From Thermococcaceae archaeon (GTDB lineage: Archaea; Methanobacteriota_B; Thermococci; Thermococcales; Thermococcaceae), in assembly GCA_030156945.1 (NCBI GenBank), contig JASGLT010000019.1:1-35884 (forward strand): a stretch of DNA of 35,884 nucleotides, written 5' to 3'. Both the position numbers and the translations under genes were made by a program. The stretch's first letter is position 1; every line of letters starts with the position of its first letter. The notes beneath the pieces were generated by a model. That model made no database searches, was not told the origin of the DNA, and saw only the letters and a list, made by a program, of their open reading frames with translations. Positions 7,159 to 15,130 of this stretch are shown here, in pieces.

Positions 7159-7198
7159 GCGGTCAGGCTTCTTAGGATGGGTTGCCGGGGGAGGAGCC

Positions 7199-8365
7199 AT
7201 GCCAACGAACGTCACCGCTGAGTACCTAGCGGCCGAAGAGGAATACCGGAACGCAAAGACTATTCCAGAGAAGATAAGGGCACTCGAGAAAATGTACGCC
7301 ACGGTGCCCAAACACAAGGGGACCGAAAAACTCAGGCTCCAGATCAAAAGAAAGCTCGCAGAGCTGAGGAAGGAGCTTGAGAAGCAGAGGCAGATGCGTA
7401 AAGGCGGTGGCGGCCCCTCAATGGCAGTTAGGAAGGAAGGAGCGGCCCAGATAGTGCTTGCTGGCCTCCCGAACGTTGGCAAGAGCTCCCTTCTGCGGGC
7501 CCTCACCAACGTTGATGCCGACGTAGCCGACTACGCTTTCACAACCGTCGAGCCGATTCCTGGGATGATGCACCACAAGGACGTGCAGATACAGCTGGTT
7601 GAGGTTCCAGGTCTCGTTGAGGGGGCCGCCCTCGGAAAGGGGATGGGTCCTCAGCTTTTGAGCGTTATAAGAAACGCCGACGCAATAGCGATCGTAGTTG
7701 ATCTTTCCCAGGACCCGGTTAAACAGATGGAAACTCTCCTCAGAGAGTTTGAGAGGGCCGGAATAAAGGTGAACAAGAGGAGGCCGAGGGTGGAGATAAA
7801 GAGGACCGCCAGTGGCGGGATCGTCATAAACGGCCAGGAGAACATAAAGGGCGACCTCCAGGAAGTCATGAAGATGCTGAGGGAGGAAAGGATTCACTCG
7901 GCGGAGATAACCGTTAAGGAGCCCGTAACGCTTGAGGAGTTCGCGGATGCACTCGATGAGAGCCTCGTCTGGAGGAAGGCGATCATCGTAGCGAACAAGG
8001 GCGACGCCCCAGGCAGTAAGGAAAACTACGAGAAGCTTGTGGAGGCTTACGGTGACCGCTTTAAAATTGTCCCGGTCTCCGCAAGGAGAAAGATAAACCT
8101 CGACAAGCTCAAGGACGAGCTCTACGAGCTGGCTGGGATTATCAGGGTTTTCACCAAGAGCCCCGGAGAAGAGCCAGCGTATCCGCCAGTGGCTCTTAAG
8201 AAGGGCTCAACCGTCATGGATCTGGCGGAGAGAATTCACAAAGACTTCGCCAAGAACTTCCGCTATGCAAGGGTTTGGGGCAAGAGCGTCAAGTTCCCGG
8301 GCCAGCGCGTTGGAGCAGATCATGTGCTTGAGGACGGGGATATCGTAGAGATTCACGCGAGGTAG
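7199..8365 (+). CDS. OBG/DRG-type GTP-binding protein with TGS domain
   Basis: A 388-residue translation-associated GTPase of the archaeal/eukaryotic DRG group. Order: an N-terminal helical, basic region (residues 1-80, ending RKGGGGPSMAVRKEG), the G domain with G1 GLPNVGKSS (89-97), the switch region DYAFTTVEPIPG, G3 written as EVPGLVEGA rather than DTPG, G4 NKGD (about 264-267) and G5 VPVSA, then a C-terminal TGS domain (from about 310: AYPPVALKKGSTVMDLAERIHKDFAKNFRYARVWGKSVKFPGQRV). DRG proteins bind ribosomes or translation factors in the cytoplasm. A stretch between G3 and G4 (residues 180-240) is the usual insertion of this group. It is divergent from the Lrp gene and apparently monocistronic. 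Confidence 0.93.
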   Translation: MPTNVTAEYLAAEEEYRNAKTIPEKIRALEKMYATVPKHKGTEKLRLQIKRKLAELRKELEKQRQMRKGGGGPSMAVRKEGAAQIVLAGLPNVGKSSLLRALTNVDADVADYAFTTVEPIPGMMHHKDVQIQLVEVPGLVEGAALGKGMGPQLLSVIRNADAIAIVVDLSQDPVKQMETLLREFERAGIKVNKRRPRVEIKRTASGGIVINGQENIKGDLQEVMKMLREERIHSAEITVKEPVTLEEFADALDESLVWRKAIIVANKGDAPGSKENYEKLVEAYGDRFKIVPVSARRKINLDKLKDELYELAGIIRVFTKSPGEEPAYPPVALKKGSTVMDLAERIHKDFAKNFRYARVWGKSVKFPGQRVGADHVLEDGDIVEIHAR

Positions 8366-8411
8366 AGTAAAGTTTTTGATAAGTTTTTACAAATCCCAGA
8401 GTGGTGGTTTT

Positions 8412-8654
8412 ATGGAGAATGCCGTTCCAGTGGACTTCATGGATCTCCTGGGGCCAAGACCCTCCGAGGAACTTCGCCTGCTCGCGGCCATTGAACTCTA
8501 CCGGGAGGGCAAGCTCAGCCTGGGAAAAGCCGCCGAGTTCGCAGGTATAAACGTCAGGGAGTTCCTCTACGAGCTCAGAAAGAGGAATATCCCGCTGAAC
8601 TACGATGTTGAGGAGGCCCAGAAGGATATAGAAGTGGTAGAGGGTCTTCTATGA
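8412..8654 (+). CDS. UPF0175 family antitoxin
   Basis: An 80-residue protein of UPF0175 (PF03683), the usual antitoxin partner of DUF3368 PIN-like toxins. The family pattern is clear: LAAIELYREGKLSLGKAAEFAGINVREFLYELRKRNIPLNYD, a helix-turn-helix followed by the conserved Gly/Ile-Pro stretch. ATG 8412 is preceded by GTGGTGGT; the open frame begins 12 codons earlier at 8376, but those codons lie in the promoter region. Its TGA overlaps the toxin ATG (ATGA at 8651-8654), so translation is coupled. The short leader has an imperfect GTAAA...TTTAC symmetry at about 8368-8390 that may be an operator. Confidence 0.88.
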   Translation: MENAVPVDFMDLLGPRPSEELRLLAAIELYREGKLSLGKAAEFAGINVREFLYELRKRNIPLNYDVEEAQKDIEVVEGLL

Positions 8655-9103
8655 GGGTTGTCTCCAACACCAGCCCGCTGATCGGGCTCTCTAACATAGG
8701 AAGGTTGGAACTTCTAAAGAAGGTTTTCGATGAGGTATTCATTCCGCCCGCGGTGGCAAAGGAGTTTGGAGAACCCCTTCCAGATTGGATACACATTAAA
8801 GAGCCAAAAGACAGGCCTCTGGTGAAAACTCTCATGAAACTTCTGGGTGCAGGCGAGTCAGAGGCCATAGCCCTGGCAATAGAGATGAGAGCGGATTTTC
8901 TTATTCTGGACGACCTTAAAGCAAGGAAGATATCCAGGGACATGGGAGTTCGGATTATAGGGACCGGGGGTGTAATACTGCTCGCCAAGAAACGGAAAGT
9001 CATTGGGAGCGTTAAGCCTCTCTTGGAAGAACTTTCTATGAAGGGCTTCAGGCTATCCGACGAAGTAATAAGGATCCTTTTGGAAGCTGCCGGAGAGGAT
9101 TGA
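8651..9103 (+). CDS. DUF3368 PIN-like toxin
   Basis: A 150-residue nuclease-like protein of DUF3368 (PF11848), a PIN-domain relative. The order of acidic positions fits: VVSNTSPLIGLSNIGRLELL at the start (Asn in place of the usual first Asp, typical of this family), PPAVAKEFGE, then GAGESEAIALAIEMRADFLILDDLKARKISRDMG with Glu and the paired Asp that hold the metal. Family members probably cleave RNA when freed from the UPF0175 antitoxin, though few have been tested. The start overlaps the antitoxin stop by 4 bases. It ends 12 bases before a convergent gene. Confidence 0.87.
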   Translation: MRVVSNTSPLIGLSNIGRLELLKKVFDEVFIPPAVAKEFGEPLPDWIHIKEPKDRPLVKTLMKLLGAGESEAIALAIEMRADFLILDDLKARKISRDMGVRIIGTGGVILLAKKRKVIGSVKPLLEELSMKGFRLSDEVIRILLEAAGED

Positions 9104-9115
9104 GGAGGAAGGGGT

Positions 9116-9598
9116 TTATCTGCAGAACGGCCCCTTACACCTTCTCCCGTCCTTTCCGGTCATCGCATCGAGGGAGTACTCCTTCCCGTCGAGGCTGTCC
9201 ATTATGAGCTTCTCACCGTCCCTCTCGTAGAGCCAGAAGACCTTGTAGGCCCTCTCGTGCCTGACCACCTCTATCCTCGGCAGCCACCAGGAGACCACCC
9301 TTGAGTTGCCCCAGATTATGGCGCTCTCGAAGGCCTTTTTCTCGGCTTCCTCGTAATCAACGAGGGGCCCCATGAGGTGCTTCTCATCCACCTCCCACTC
9401 TTCGAGTTCTATAAAATCGTCTCCCCTCTCCGCGCCGAGCCGGTAGAGGTCGACGTAGGCGAAGTAATCAAAGACCCTGTCCTTCATTCCAAGCCTCTTG
9501 TAGAAGAGTCTGAGGTGAAATATGTGGTAGGGGTAGAGTACAAACCCATCCTCCGCCTCCGGCCTGAATATCGGCCTCATGACTTTAACCTTCGCCAT
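9116..9598 (-). CDS. Conserved hypothetical protein with C-terminal Cys pair
   Basis: A 160-residue soluble protein rich in aromatic and charged residues; I recognise no domain. Notable segments are VLYPYHIFHLRLFYKRLG near residue 20, a central acidic part, ESAIIWGNSRVVSWWLPRIEVV (about 92-113), and a C-terminal tail with SLDGKEYSLDAMTG followed by RCKGPFC, whose two Cys could bind metal or form a disulphide. The region after residue 105 reads as beta strands. I choose ATG 9598 because it follows GGGGGTGTTAAA; the frame is open 38 codons upstream without a ribosome binding site. It is monocistronic, convergent with the DUF3368 toxin and divergent from the proline symporter genes. It looks like a Thermococcales family protein, but that needs a search. 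Confidence 0.6.
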   Translation of the reverse strand: MAKVKVMRPIFRPEAEDGFVLYPYHIFHLRLFYKRLGMKDRVFDYFAYVDLYRLGAERGDDFIELEEWEVDEKHLMGPLVDYEEAEKKAFESAIIWGNSRVVSWWLPRIEVVRHERAYKVFWLYERDGEKLIMDSLDGKEYSLDAMTGKDGRRCKGPFCR

Positions 9599-9731
9599 TT
9601 TAACACCCCCATAATCTACCGCAGGCAGGATTTTAAACTTTGGGTATTTGCTGAAGATTATTGAAGTACTTTCCACCAAAGAAGCGTATGCTTTGAAGTA
9701 CACCCCATACACTGCCCAATAAATCCCGCGA

Positions 9732-9744
9732 TACTTTTAAATAC
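9732..9744 (+). promoter_or_regulatory. TATA box of the proline symporter operon
   Basis: tacttttaaatac is a good TATA element. It would start transcription near 9763, just before an ATG at 9765; the better supported start is ATG 9807, which has GGGGGTG at 9794-9800. Confidence 0.5.
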
Positions 9745-9806
9745 GTAAAAGACACAGATGGTCAATGTTGGACTACGCCCAACGCATCCAATCGGGGGTG
9801 TTCAAT

Positions 9807-9986
9807 ATGGGACTTAGTGGTGCAGCCTGGGCTACCCTGTTGGTTCCAACGATTCTGGGCTTTTTAGTAATGATTCTGTACGGCTACTGGGACAGGATAA
9901 CGGGGAAGGAGTACTACGTCGATGATGAGATACTCGCCTACGATGAAGACCTCGTTGAAGAGCTGAAGAGGGAGGGTAAGCTATGA
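9807..9986 (+). CDS. Symporter small accessory protein
   Basis: A 59-residue protein with one membrane helix (AAWATLLVPTILGFLVMILYG, about residues 6-26), then WDRITGKEYY and an acidic cytoplasmic tail (DDEILAYDEDLVEEL). Small proteins like this are found directly before sodium:solute symporter genes in archaea and are thought to be accessory subunits. I start at ATG 9807 because GGGGGTG lies 6 bases before it; an upstream in-frame ATG at 9765 would add 14 residues and lies close to the predicted transcription start, so a leaderless longer form is possible. The stop overlaps the symporter start as ATGA (9983-9986), which couples their translation one to one. Confidence 0.75.
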   Translation: MGLSGAAWATLLVPTILGFLVMILYGYWDRITGKEYYVDDEILAYDEDLVEELKREGKL

Positions 9987-11599
9987 ACGCGGGGGTACTC
10001 TTTGGATTTCTGGTGTACCTCGGCCTTCTCGCGTACATAGGCTGGTGGGCCAACCGCTACACCAAGACGGAGGACCAGTACTTCGTCGGGGGAAGAAAGG
10101 TCCCCGTTCTTGCAGCCGCTCTAAGCGACAAGGCGAGCGACTTCTCCGGCTGGCTGATGCTCGGTTATCCTGGAAGTGCGTTCAAAGCAGGCCTTGGAGC
10201 ATTCTGGGCTGCAATAGGTTGTTTCTTCGGAACGCTCGCGGACTACGTTCTCATCGGGCCGAGGCTTAGAATCTACGCCGGTAAATTCAGGGCAATAACG
10301 GTTCCCGACTACCTTGAGGCAAGGCTCAAGGACGACACCAAGCTCATCAGAATCCTCAGCGCTTTGATCATCATAATCTTCATGACCGCCTATGTGGCCG
10401 CTCAGTTCACAGCGGGAGGAAAGACCTTCGCGGAGGGCTTTGGAGTAAGCGTCAACACGGGGATCCTAATAACGGTTATCATCCTGACGGCCTACGTCAT
10501 CACGGGTGGATTCTTCGCCGTCGTTTGGACTGATGTAGTTCAGGCCCTCTTCATGGTGCTGACACTCATTATAGTTCCTTTCCTGGCCCTCGCCAAGATA
10601 GGAGGCCTTGACAGGGCAACGGAGATAATCGGACAGGTTGATCCATCAAAGCTTCACCCCTTCGGAGGCGCCACGGGCTGGGCGGCCATAATCTTCGCCA
10701 TAGGCTACGCCTCGTGGATAGTCGGCTACCTCGGCCAGCCGCACATAGTGACGCGCTATATGAGCGTTGAGGACCCGAGGAAGCTCAGGAGGCCGGGTAT
10801 CTTCATCAGCGGCATCTGGACGACCATAGTTCTCTGGGGAGCTTTCTTCGCGGGATTCCTTGGATTTGCCCTCTACCAGGCCGGAATGCTCAACGTCAGC
10901 GACCCCGAGCGTGTTATCCCGGCTATGGCCGTCGAGCTTATGCCGAGCTGGCTGGCGGGCTTCGTCATAGCGGGTATAATCTCCGCCGTCATGAGTACGG
11001 CAGATTCGCAGCTCCTCGTCGCTTCATCGGCCATAGCGAGGGACTTCTACCACAAGGTCCTCGGACAGGAGCTCGGAAAGAAGCAGATGGTGAACATATC
11101 GAGGGTTGTCGTCGCCCTCGTTGCCATCGTGGGCCTCTGGTTTGCGGTAAGCGGCCCGGGAATCATCTACCAGATGGTTGCAACGGCATGGGGTGGCTTA
11201 GCGGTCGGCTTCGGCCCGATACTCACGCTCAGCCTCTGGTGGAAGCGCGTCACCAAGGAGGGCGGAATCGTCGGAATGGCCTACGGCCTTATCAGCGAGG
11301 TCATCTTCGAGGCCGAGATATACGGCTGGGCCTTCACGAAGGACGCTCCGGGCATATGGGGCACCATCGGCGGCTGGTTCCAGGACGTTCCGGTGTTCTT
11401 CATCAACTTCTTCATAACGCTGCTCATCATCATAATAGTCAGCCTCCTCACCAAGCCGCCAGAGGAAATAGTCGAGACCCACGAGAAGCTCTTCATCAAA
11501 GTACCCGTCGAGAAGGGGAAGAAGAGCCTCACGGAGACGAGGGCCAAGAGCCAGGTCGAGAACGTCGCCGAGTTCGTTCTTGCCAAAGGCATGGCCTGA
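9983..11599 (+). CDS. putP: Sodium/proline symporter (SSS family)
   Basis: A 538-residue membrane protein of the solute:sodium symporter family, with about 13 helices. It matches PutP in the stretches that hold Na+ and proline: LSDKASDFSGWLMLGYPGSAFKAG, where Asp53 corresponds to the essential Asp55 of E. coli PutP and Ser56 to Ser57; GYLGQPHIVTRYMSVEDPRKLRR; and AGIISAVMSTADSQLLVASSAIARD with the Ser/Thr Na+ site in helix 9. The C-terminal 50 residues are hydrophilic. It would bring proline into the cell with Na+. Genes for proline dehydrogenase 1 lie directly downstream (11693-14336), although a T-rich tract and a separate TATA box divide the two transcription units. The substrate is inferred from sequence match and context. 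Confidence 0.9.
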   Translation: MNAGVLFGFLVYLGLLAYIGWWANRYTKTEDQYFVGGRKVPVLAAALSDKASDFSGWLMLGYPGSAFKAGLGAFWAAIGCFFGTLADYVLIGPRLRIYAGKFRAITVPDYLEARLKDDTKLIRILSALIIIIFMTAYVAAQFTAGGKTFAEGFGVSVNTGILITVIILTAYVITGGFFAVVWTDVVQALFMVLTLIIVPFLALAKIGGLDRATEIIGQVDPSKLHPFGGATGWAAIIFAIGYASWIVGYLGQPHIVTRYMSVEDPRKLRRPGIFISGIWTTIVLWGAFFAGFLGFALYQAGMLNVSDPERVIPAMAVELMPSWLAGFVIAGIISAVMSTADSQLLVASSAIARDFYHKVLGQELGKKQMVNISRVVVALVAIVGLWFAVSGPGIIYQMVATAWGGLAVGFGPILTLSLWWKRVTKEGGIVGMAYGLISEVIFEAEIYGWAFTKDAPGIWGTIGGWFQDVPVFFINFFITLLIIIIVSLLTKPPEEIVETHEKLFIKVPVEKGKKSLTETRAKSQVENVAEFVLAKGMA

Positions 11600-11614
11600 T
11601 TTCTCTCCTTTTTT
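11600..11614 (+). terminator. T-rich terminator after the symporter
   Basis: tttctctccttttttaa follows the symporter stop codon at once, before the TATA box of the next unit. A T tract of this kind is enough for archaeal intrinsic termination. Confidence 0.45.
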
Positions 11615-11635
11615 AACGTTCGGTTCTGAACCTTA

Positions 11636-11676
11636 GGCTTTATAAACATCAATGTGCATTTTTATTCGCATGCACA
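11636..11676 (+). promoter_or_regulatory. Proline dehydrogenase 1 promoter with inverted repeat
   Basis: ggctttataaac at about 11637-11648 is the TATA box. Just downstream is a perfect 7-base inverted repeat, TGTGCAT (11653-11659), ten spacer bases, ATGCACA (11670-11676), which spans the expected transcription start near 11670. A dimeric repressor site is the simplest reading. The ribosome binding site GGGGTGG is at 11682-11688. Confidence 0.5.
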
Positions 11677-11692
11677 GGTATGGGGTGGAAGC

Positions 11693-13174
11693 ATGAGACC
11701 GCTTGACCTGACCGAGAAAGACCCCTCCAAAAAGGTCACCATCTATTTTGAGGGAAAGCCCTACGAGGCCTACGAGGGCGAAAAAATTCCTGTTGCACTT
11801 CTCGCCAACGGGATTTACTGGCTCACCACGAGCCTCCAGGGAAGGAAGAGGGGGGCCTTCACCTTCGGACCCCTGCCGATAGTCCTCAACGGGATGAAAA
11901 ACGTCGATGGAAGAAAAGCAAAGGTAAGGGACGGAATCAGGATAGAGAGGCAGAACTACGGCGAGTTCCAGGAGGCGGTGGAGATAGACGGCACAAAGGA
12001 GCCCCTCAGGGTTGTCGTGGATGTGGCGGTGATCGGCGGGGGAATAGCGGGAATAGGTGCGGCCCTTGAGATGCAGGAGCACCTCACGGTGGCACTCATA
12101 GAGGAGAAGGGCTGGCTTGGAGGATTGATGTTCCTTGAGAGCGTTCCCCAGGGAGGCTTCGATGAGGAGCCGAGGAAGGTCGTGAAGGGGCTCACCTCAA
12201 AGTTCAACGAAAACTTGAGGGTATTCACGCAGACAGTGGCCCTTGGGGTCTTCGACGAGGGCGAGTACTTCCTCGTCCCTGCCGCGAAGGGCGACCAGCT
12301 CGTGGAGATAATGGCAAAGCGCGTCGTTCTCGCCACGGGAGCCGTTGAGAACATACTCCTCTTTGAGAACAATGAGTTCCCGGGAGTTTTCAGGCTCGAC
12401 TTCGCCCTTGAGGTCATAAACAAGTGGGGCGTCGCCCCCGGAAGAAAGGTCGCCGTGGTGGGAAGAAGGCCCGAGAGGATAATCCCCGAGCTCGAAAAGT
12501 GGGGCATTGAGTACGTAGTCGTCCCCAATCCAAAGCGCGTTGAGGGCGAGGAAAAGGTCGAGAGGCTCATAGACACCAACGGGAACGTCTACGAGGTCGA
12601 TGCAGTTATAGTGAGCGACTACCGCATTCCCGACATCAACCCGATCACCCAGGCGGGAGGAAAGCTGAGGTTCAAGAGGGGCCACTACCTCCCGGTTCTC
12701 GACTCAAAGAACAGGATTAGGGAAGGAATCTACGTAGCGGGAAGCGCCGCCGGAATAAAGCCCCACCGCGCCAACTACATTGAGGGACGGCTCGTTGGAG
12801 CGCACATCCTCAGGGAGTTCGGCTACGAGGCGAGCCCGGCAGTTTACAGGGAGCAGCTCGAGGAGTACGAGGTCGAGGGGATGCCCCTACCGGTCATAGA
12901 CTTCTCAATGAACCTCGAGGACGTCCAGATATGCGGGTGTGATGTCAACTTCAAGAAGGTGGACGACGTTGTGAAGAGCGGCATAAAGGACCTGCAGATA
13001 ATCAAGAGGCTCACCCACTTGGCCATGGGCTTCTGCCAGGGGCGGTTCTGCCTCTACAACGGCGCCCTTCTCGTTTCCCAGCGCACTGAAACGCCCATGG
13101 GAGAACTTGACATACCCGTCGCGAGGCCCCCGCTCAAGAACGTCAAGATGAAGGTCGTCGCAAGGGGGGAGTGA
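11693..13174 (+). CDS. L-proline dehydrogenase 1 alpha subunit (PDH1 alpha)
   Basis: A 493-residue flavoprotein matching the alpha subunit of the P. horikoshii alpha4beta4 dye-linked proline dehydrogenase, which carries NADH-dehydrogenase activity and binds nucleotide cofactors. Order: an N-terminal domain related to the 2Fe-2S domain of sarcosine oxidase alpha (residues 13-90) but with no cysteines; a nucleotide-binding fold with VAVIGGGIAG (111-120); VVLATGAVENIL; a second dinucleotide fold APGRKVAVVGRRPE; GIYVAGSAAGIKPH; and a C-terminal BFD-like segment with Cys414, Cys416, Cys448 and Cys453 (CGC ... CQGRFC) that should bind iron or 2Fe-2S. The start ATG 11693 has GGGGTGG four bases before it; a GTG at 11654 lies inside the inverted repeat. 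The beta gene starts 1 base after its stop. Confidence 0.9.
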   Translation: MRPLDLTEKDPSKKVTIYFEGKPYEAYEGEKIPVALLANGIYWLTTSLQGRKRGAFTFGPLPIVLNGMKNVDGRKAKVRDGIRIERQNYGEFQEAVEIDGTKEPLRVVVDVAVIGGGIAGIGAALEMQEHLTVALIEEKGWLGGLMFLESVPQGGFDEEPRKVVKGLTSKFNENLRVFTQTVALGVFDEGEYFLVPAAKGDQLVEIMAKRVVLATGAVENILLFENNEFPGVFRLDFALEVINKWGVAPGRKVAVVGRRPERIIPELEKWGIEYVVVPNPKRVEGEEKVERLIDTNGNVYEVDAVIVSDYRIPDINPITQAGGKLRFKRGHYLPVLDSKNRIREGIYVAGSAAGIKPHRANYIEGRLVGAHILREFGYEASPAVYREQLEEYEVEGMPLPVIDFSMNLEDVQICGCDVNFKKVDDVVKSGIKDLQIIKRLTHLAMGFCQGRFCLYNGALLVSQRTETPMGELDIPVARPPLKNVKMKVVARGE

Positions 13175-13175
13175 A

Positions 13176-14336
13176 ATGCCGACGAAGGAGCTTCCCGAAA
13201 GGAGTGAGATAACGATAATCGGCGGCGGAATAATTGGGGTAGCACTCGCCCACGAGCTTGCCAAGCGGGGCGAGGAAGTTACGGTGATAGAGAAGCGCTT
13301 CATAGGTTCCGGCTCTACATTCCGCTGTGGAACCGGGATAAGGCAGCAGTTCAACGACGAGGCGAACGTCCAGGTCATGAAGCGCTCCGTCGAGCTCTGG
13401 AAGAAGTACAGCGAGGAATACGGCTTCCCCTTCGAGCAGACGGGCTACCTCTTCCTTCTCTACGACGACGAGGAAGTTGAGGAGTTCAAAAAGAACATAG
13501 CCATCCAGAACCGCTTTGGCGTCCCTACGAGGCTCATAACGCCGGAGGAAGCGAAGGAGATCGTCCCGCTCCTCGACACAAGCGAGGTAATAGCTGCCTC
13601 CTGGAACCCGACCGACGGAAAGGCCAGTCCGTTCCACTCGACAGCGAAGTTCGCACTTCACGCCGAGGAGTTCGGGGCAAGGCTCGTTGAATACACCGAG
13701 GTCAAGGACTTCATAATCGAGAACGGCGAGATAAAGGGCCTTAAGACGAGCAGGGGAACTATAAAGACTGGAATAGTCGTCAACGCCACCAACGCCTGGG
13801 CCAAGCTCATCAACGCGATGGCTGGCATAAGGACGAAGATACCGATAGAGCCCTACAAACACCAGGCAGTCATAACCCAGCCGATAAGGAAGGGCGCGGT
13901 TAAGCCGATGGTCATCTCGTTCAGGTACGGCCACGCTTACCTCACCCAGACCAGCCACGGCGGAATAATCGGCGGCGTCGGCTACGAGGAAGGCCCGACC
14001 TACGACCTCAACCCGACCTACGAGTTCCTCCGCGAGGTGAGCTACTACTTCACCAAGATAATTCCCGCTTTGAGGGAGCTCCTCATCCTGAGGACGTGGG
14101 CAGGCTACTACGCCAAGACACCGGACAGCAACCCTGCGATAGGCAAAATCGAGGAGCTGAGCAACTACTACATAGCTGCAGGCTTCTCCGGTCACGGATT
14201 CATGATGGCTCCAGCTGTGGCGGAGATGGTAGCTGACCTCATCACGAAGGGCAAGACCGACCTGCCGGTGGAGTGGTACGACCCGTACCGCTTCGAGAGG
14301 GGCGAGCTTAGGGGCCAGGCGCTCCAGATGGGGTGA
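13176..14336 (+). CDS. L-proline dehydrogenase 1 beta subunit (PDH1 beta), catalytic
   Basis: A 386-residue FAD protein of the DAO family, matching the beta subunit of P. horikoshii PDH1, which oxidises L-proline to pyrroline-5-carboxylate. The Rossmann start is EITIIGGGIIGVALAHELAKRGEEVTVIEK; then the FAD motif GSGSTFRCGTGIRQQFNDEAN, ATNAWAKLINAMAG, the substrate-side region HGGIIGGVGYEEG, and the C-terminal FAD motif WAGYYAKTPDSNPAIG with AAGFSGHGFMMAPAVAEMVADL. GGGGGAG before ATG 13176 is the ribosome binding site. Alpha and beta are separated by one base and surely co-transcribed. The protein is closely similar to PdhB of the second complex (30073-31239), sharing the TFRC(G/A)TGIR and GFSGHGFMMAPAVAE blocks. 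A T-rich tract follows the stop. Confidence 0.92.
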   Translation: MPTKELPERSEITIIGGGIIGVALAHELAKRGEEVTVIEKRFIGSGSTFRCGTGIRQQFNDEANVQVMKRSVELWKKYSEEYGFPFEQTGYLFLLYDDEEVEEFKKNIAIQNRFGVPTRLITPEEAKEIVPLLDTSEVIAASWNPTDGKASPFHSTAKFALHAEEFGARLVEYTEVKDFIIENGEIKGLKTSRGTIKTGIVVNATNAWAKLINAMAGIRTKIPIEPYKHQAVITQPIRKGAVKPMVISFRYGHAYLTQTSHGGIIGGVGYEEGPTYDLNPTYEFLREVSYYFTKIIPALRELLILRTWAGYYAKTPDSNPAIGKIEELSNYYIAAGFSGHGFMMAPAVAEMVADLITKGKTDLPVEWYDPYRFERGELRGQALQMG

Positions 14337-14353
14337 GGTTTTATTTTTCCACT
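14337..14353 (+). terminator. T-rich terminator after PDH1
   Basis: ggttttatttttccacttttc follows the PDH1 beta stop at once. It lies between this gene and the convergent PIN toxin gene. Confidence 0.45.
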
Positions 14354-14396
14354 TTTCACCCCTTGAGGCAGTACACGAACGCCTGAAGCTTCCTTT

Positions 14397-14867
14397 TTAC
14401 TCTTCTTTGAGGACTTCGATAATTGGTATTCCTTCAAAGTCCCTGTCGAGGGTTGCTATTTTCTTAACTCCTGTGAGGATCATGGCCCCCACTATTTTTG
14501 CATCGTGCATCAAAAGGCCGTACTTCTCAGCTATGCTTAGAGTCAGAAAAATATCGGGATCTTCAACGATCTCAATCCCGTGTCTACCTATGAACGAGAG
14601 CACCGTCTCGGACGATTCCCTGAGGAGAGCCCTTCCCTCTTCAGTTTTCAGAAATTTTCTTAGTTCGTGGATGTCCTTGATTCCGCGCGAAGAGGCTTTC
14701 TTCCTGAGCGTGACATAAACACACTCATCGACGACCGTTTCAGAAACCAGCGGATCATCAGCCATGGAAAAGAGTTTTCTTGCCCTCTCTGTTAGCTCGG
14801 TCTCAAAGAGCAGGTTGAGCAGGACGCTACTGTCCAGAAAAGTCCCTGTACTCCTGTAGATACTCAC
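14397..14867 (-). CDS. PIN-domain protein, VapC-like toxin
   Basis: A 156-residue PIN-domain ribonuclease-like protein. The acidic residues occur in the right order: GTFLDSSVLLNLLFETEL (first Asp), VSETVVDECVYV (Glu), LTLSIAEKYGLLMHDAKIVGAMILTG (Asp), and KKIATLDRDFEGI (last Asp pair). The start is GTG 14867, giving only ten residues before the first catalytic strand; no internal start would keep that strand. It overlaps the upstream small gene by 41 bases in another frame, which is a long overlap for a toxin-antitoxin pair. It converges with PDH1 beta. The PIN fold is clear; toxicity is inferred from the pairing. Confidence 0.82.
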   Translation of the reverse strand: MSIYRSTGTFLDSSVLLNLLFETELTERARKLFSMADDPLVSETVVDECVYVTLRKKASSRGIKDIHELRKFLKTEEGRALLRESSETVLSFIGRHGIEIVEDPDIFLTLSIAEKYGLLMHDAKIVGAMILTGVKKIATLDRDFEGIPIIEVLKEE

Positions 14868-15021
14868 GAAGCTCCCCCCAAGATGCCTTCTCAGGTCTCA
14901 CCTTCCCCTTGCTGGAAGCGAGCATCCTTAACGCCTGAGCCCGCGCGAATATCTCGGCAATTTCCCCAACGAGCTTTTCGTCAATCCCCTCGGGAACCCT
15001 CACCCTCAAAGTCACATCCAT
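14827..15021 (-). CDS. Putative VapB-like antitoxin
   Basis: A 64-residue charged protein: a first strand VTLRVRVPEGIDEKLVGEIAEIFARAQALRML, typical of short helix-rich or ribbon-helix-helix-like antitoxins, and a C-terminal tail WGELREYLQEYRDFSGQ that would wrap the toxin. Its coding end overlaps the PIN gene by 41 bases. Three in-frame ATG codons occur close together (15033, 15027, 15021); none has a strong ribosome binding site, and I use 15021, where the conserved-looking part begins. The call rests mainly on position before a PIN gene and on size. Confidence 0.6.
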   Translation of the reverse strand: MDVTLRVRVPEGIDEKLVGEIAEIFARAQALRMLASSKGKVRPEKASWGELREYLQEYRDFSGQ

Positions 15022-15130
15022 CCACATCCCCATAAGGTGTTGAACGCTGGGTTTGATAACGTTTTCGTCACGTCCAGAACCGCTCTCAATCTTTTTCTCT
15101 CTCTGCAATGGGAAAAGTAGTAAAGATGGC

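Noticed and set aside
7084-7509. 142-residue N-terminal extension of the Lrp regulator
   Set aside because: It is antisense to the GTPase gene and crosses the Lrp promoter; Lrp proteins begin just before the helix-turn-helix.
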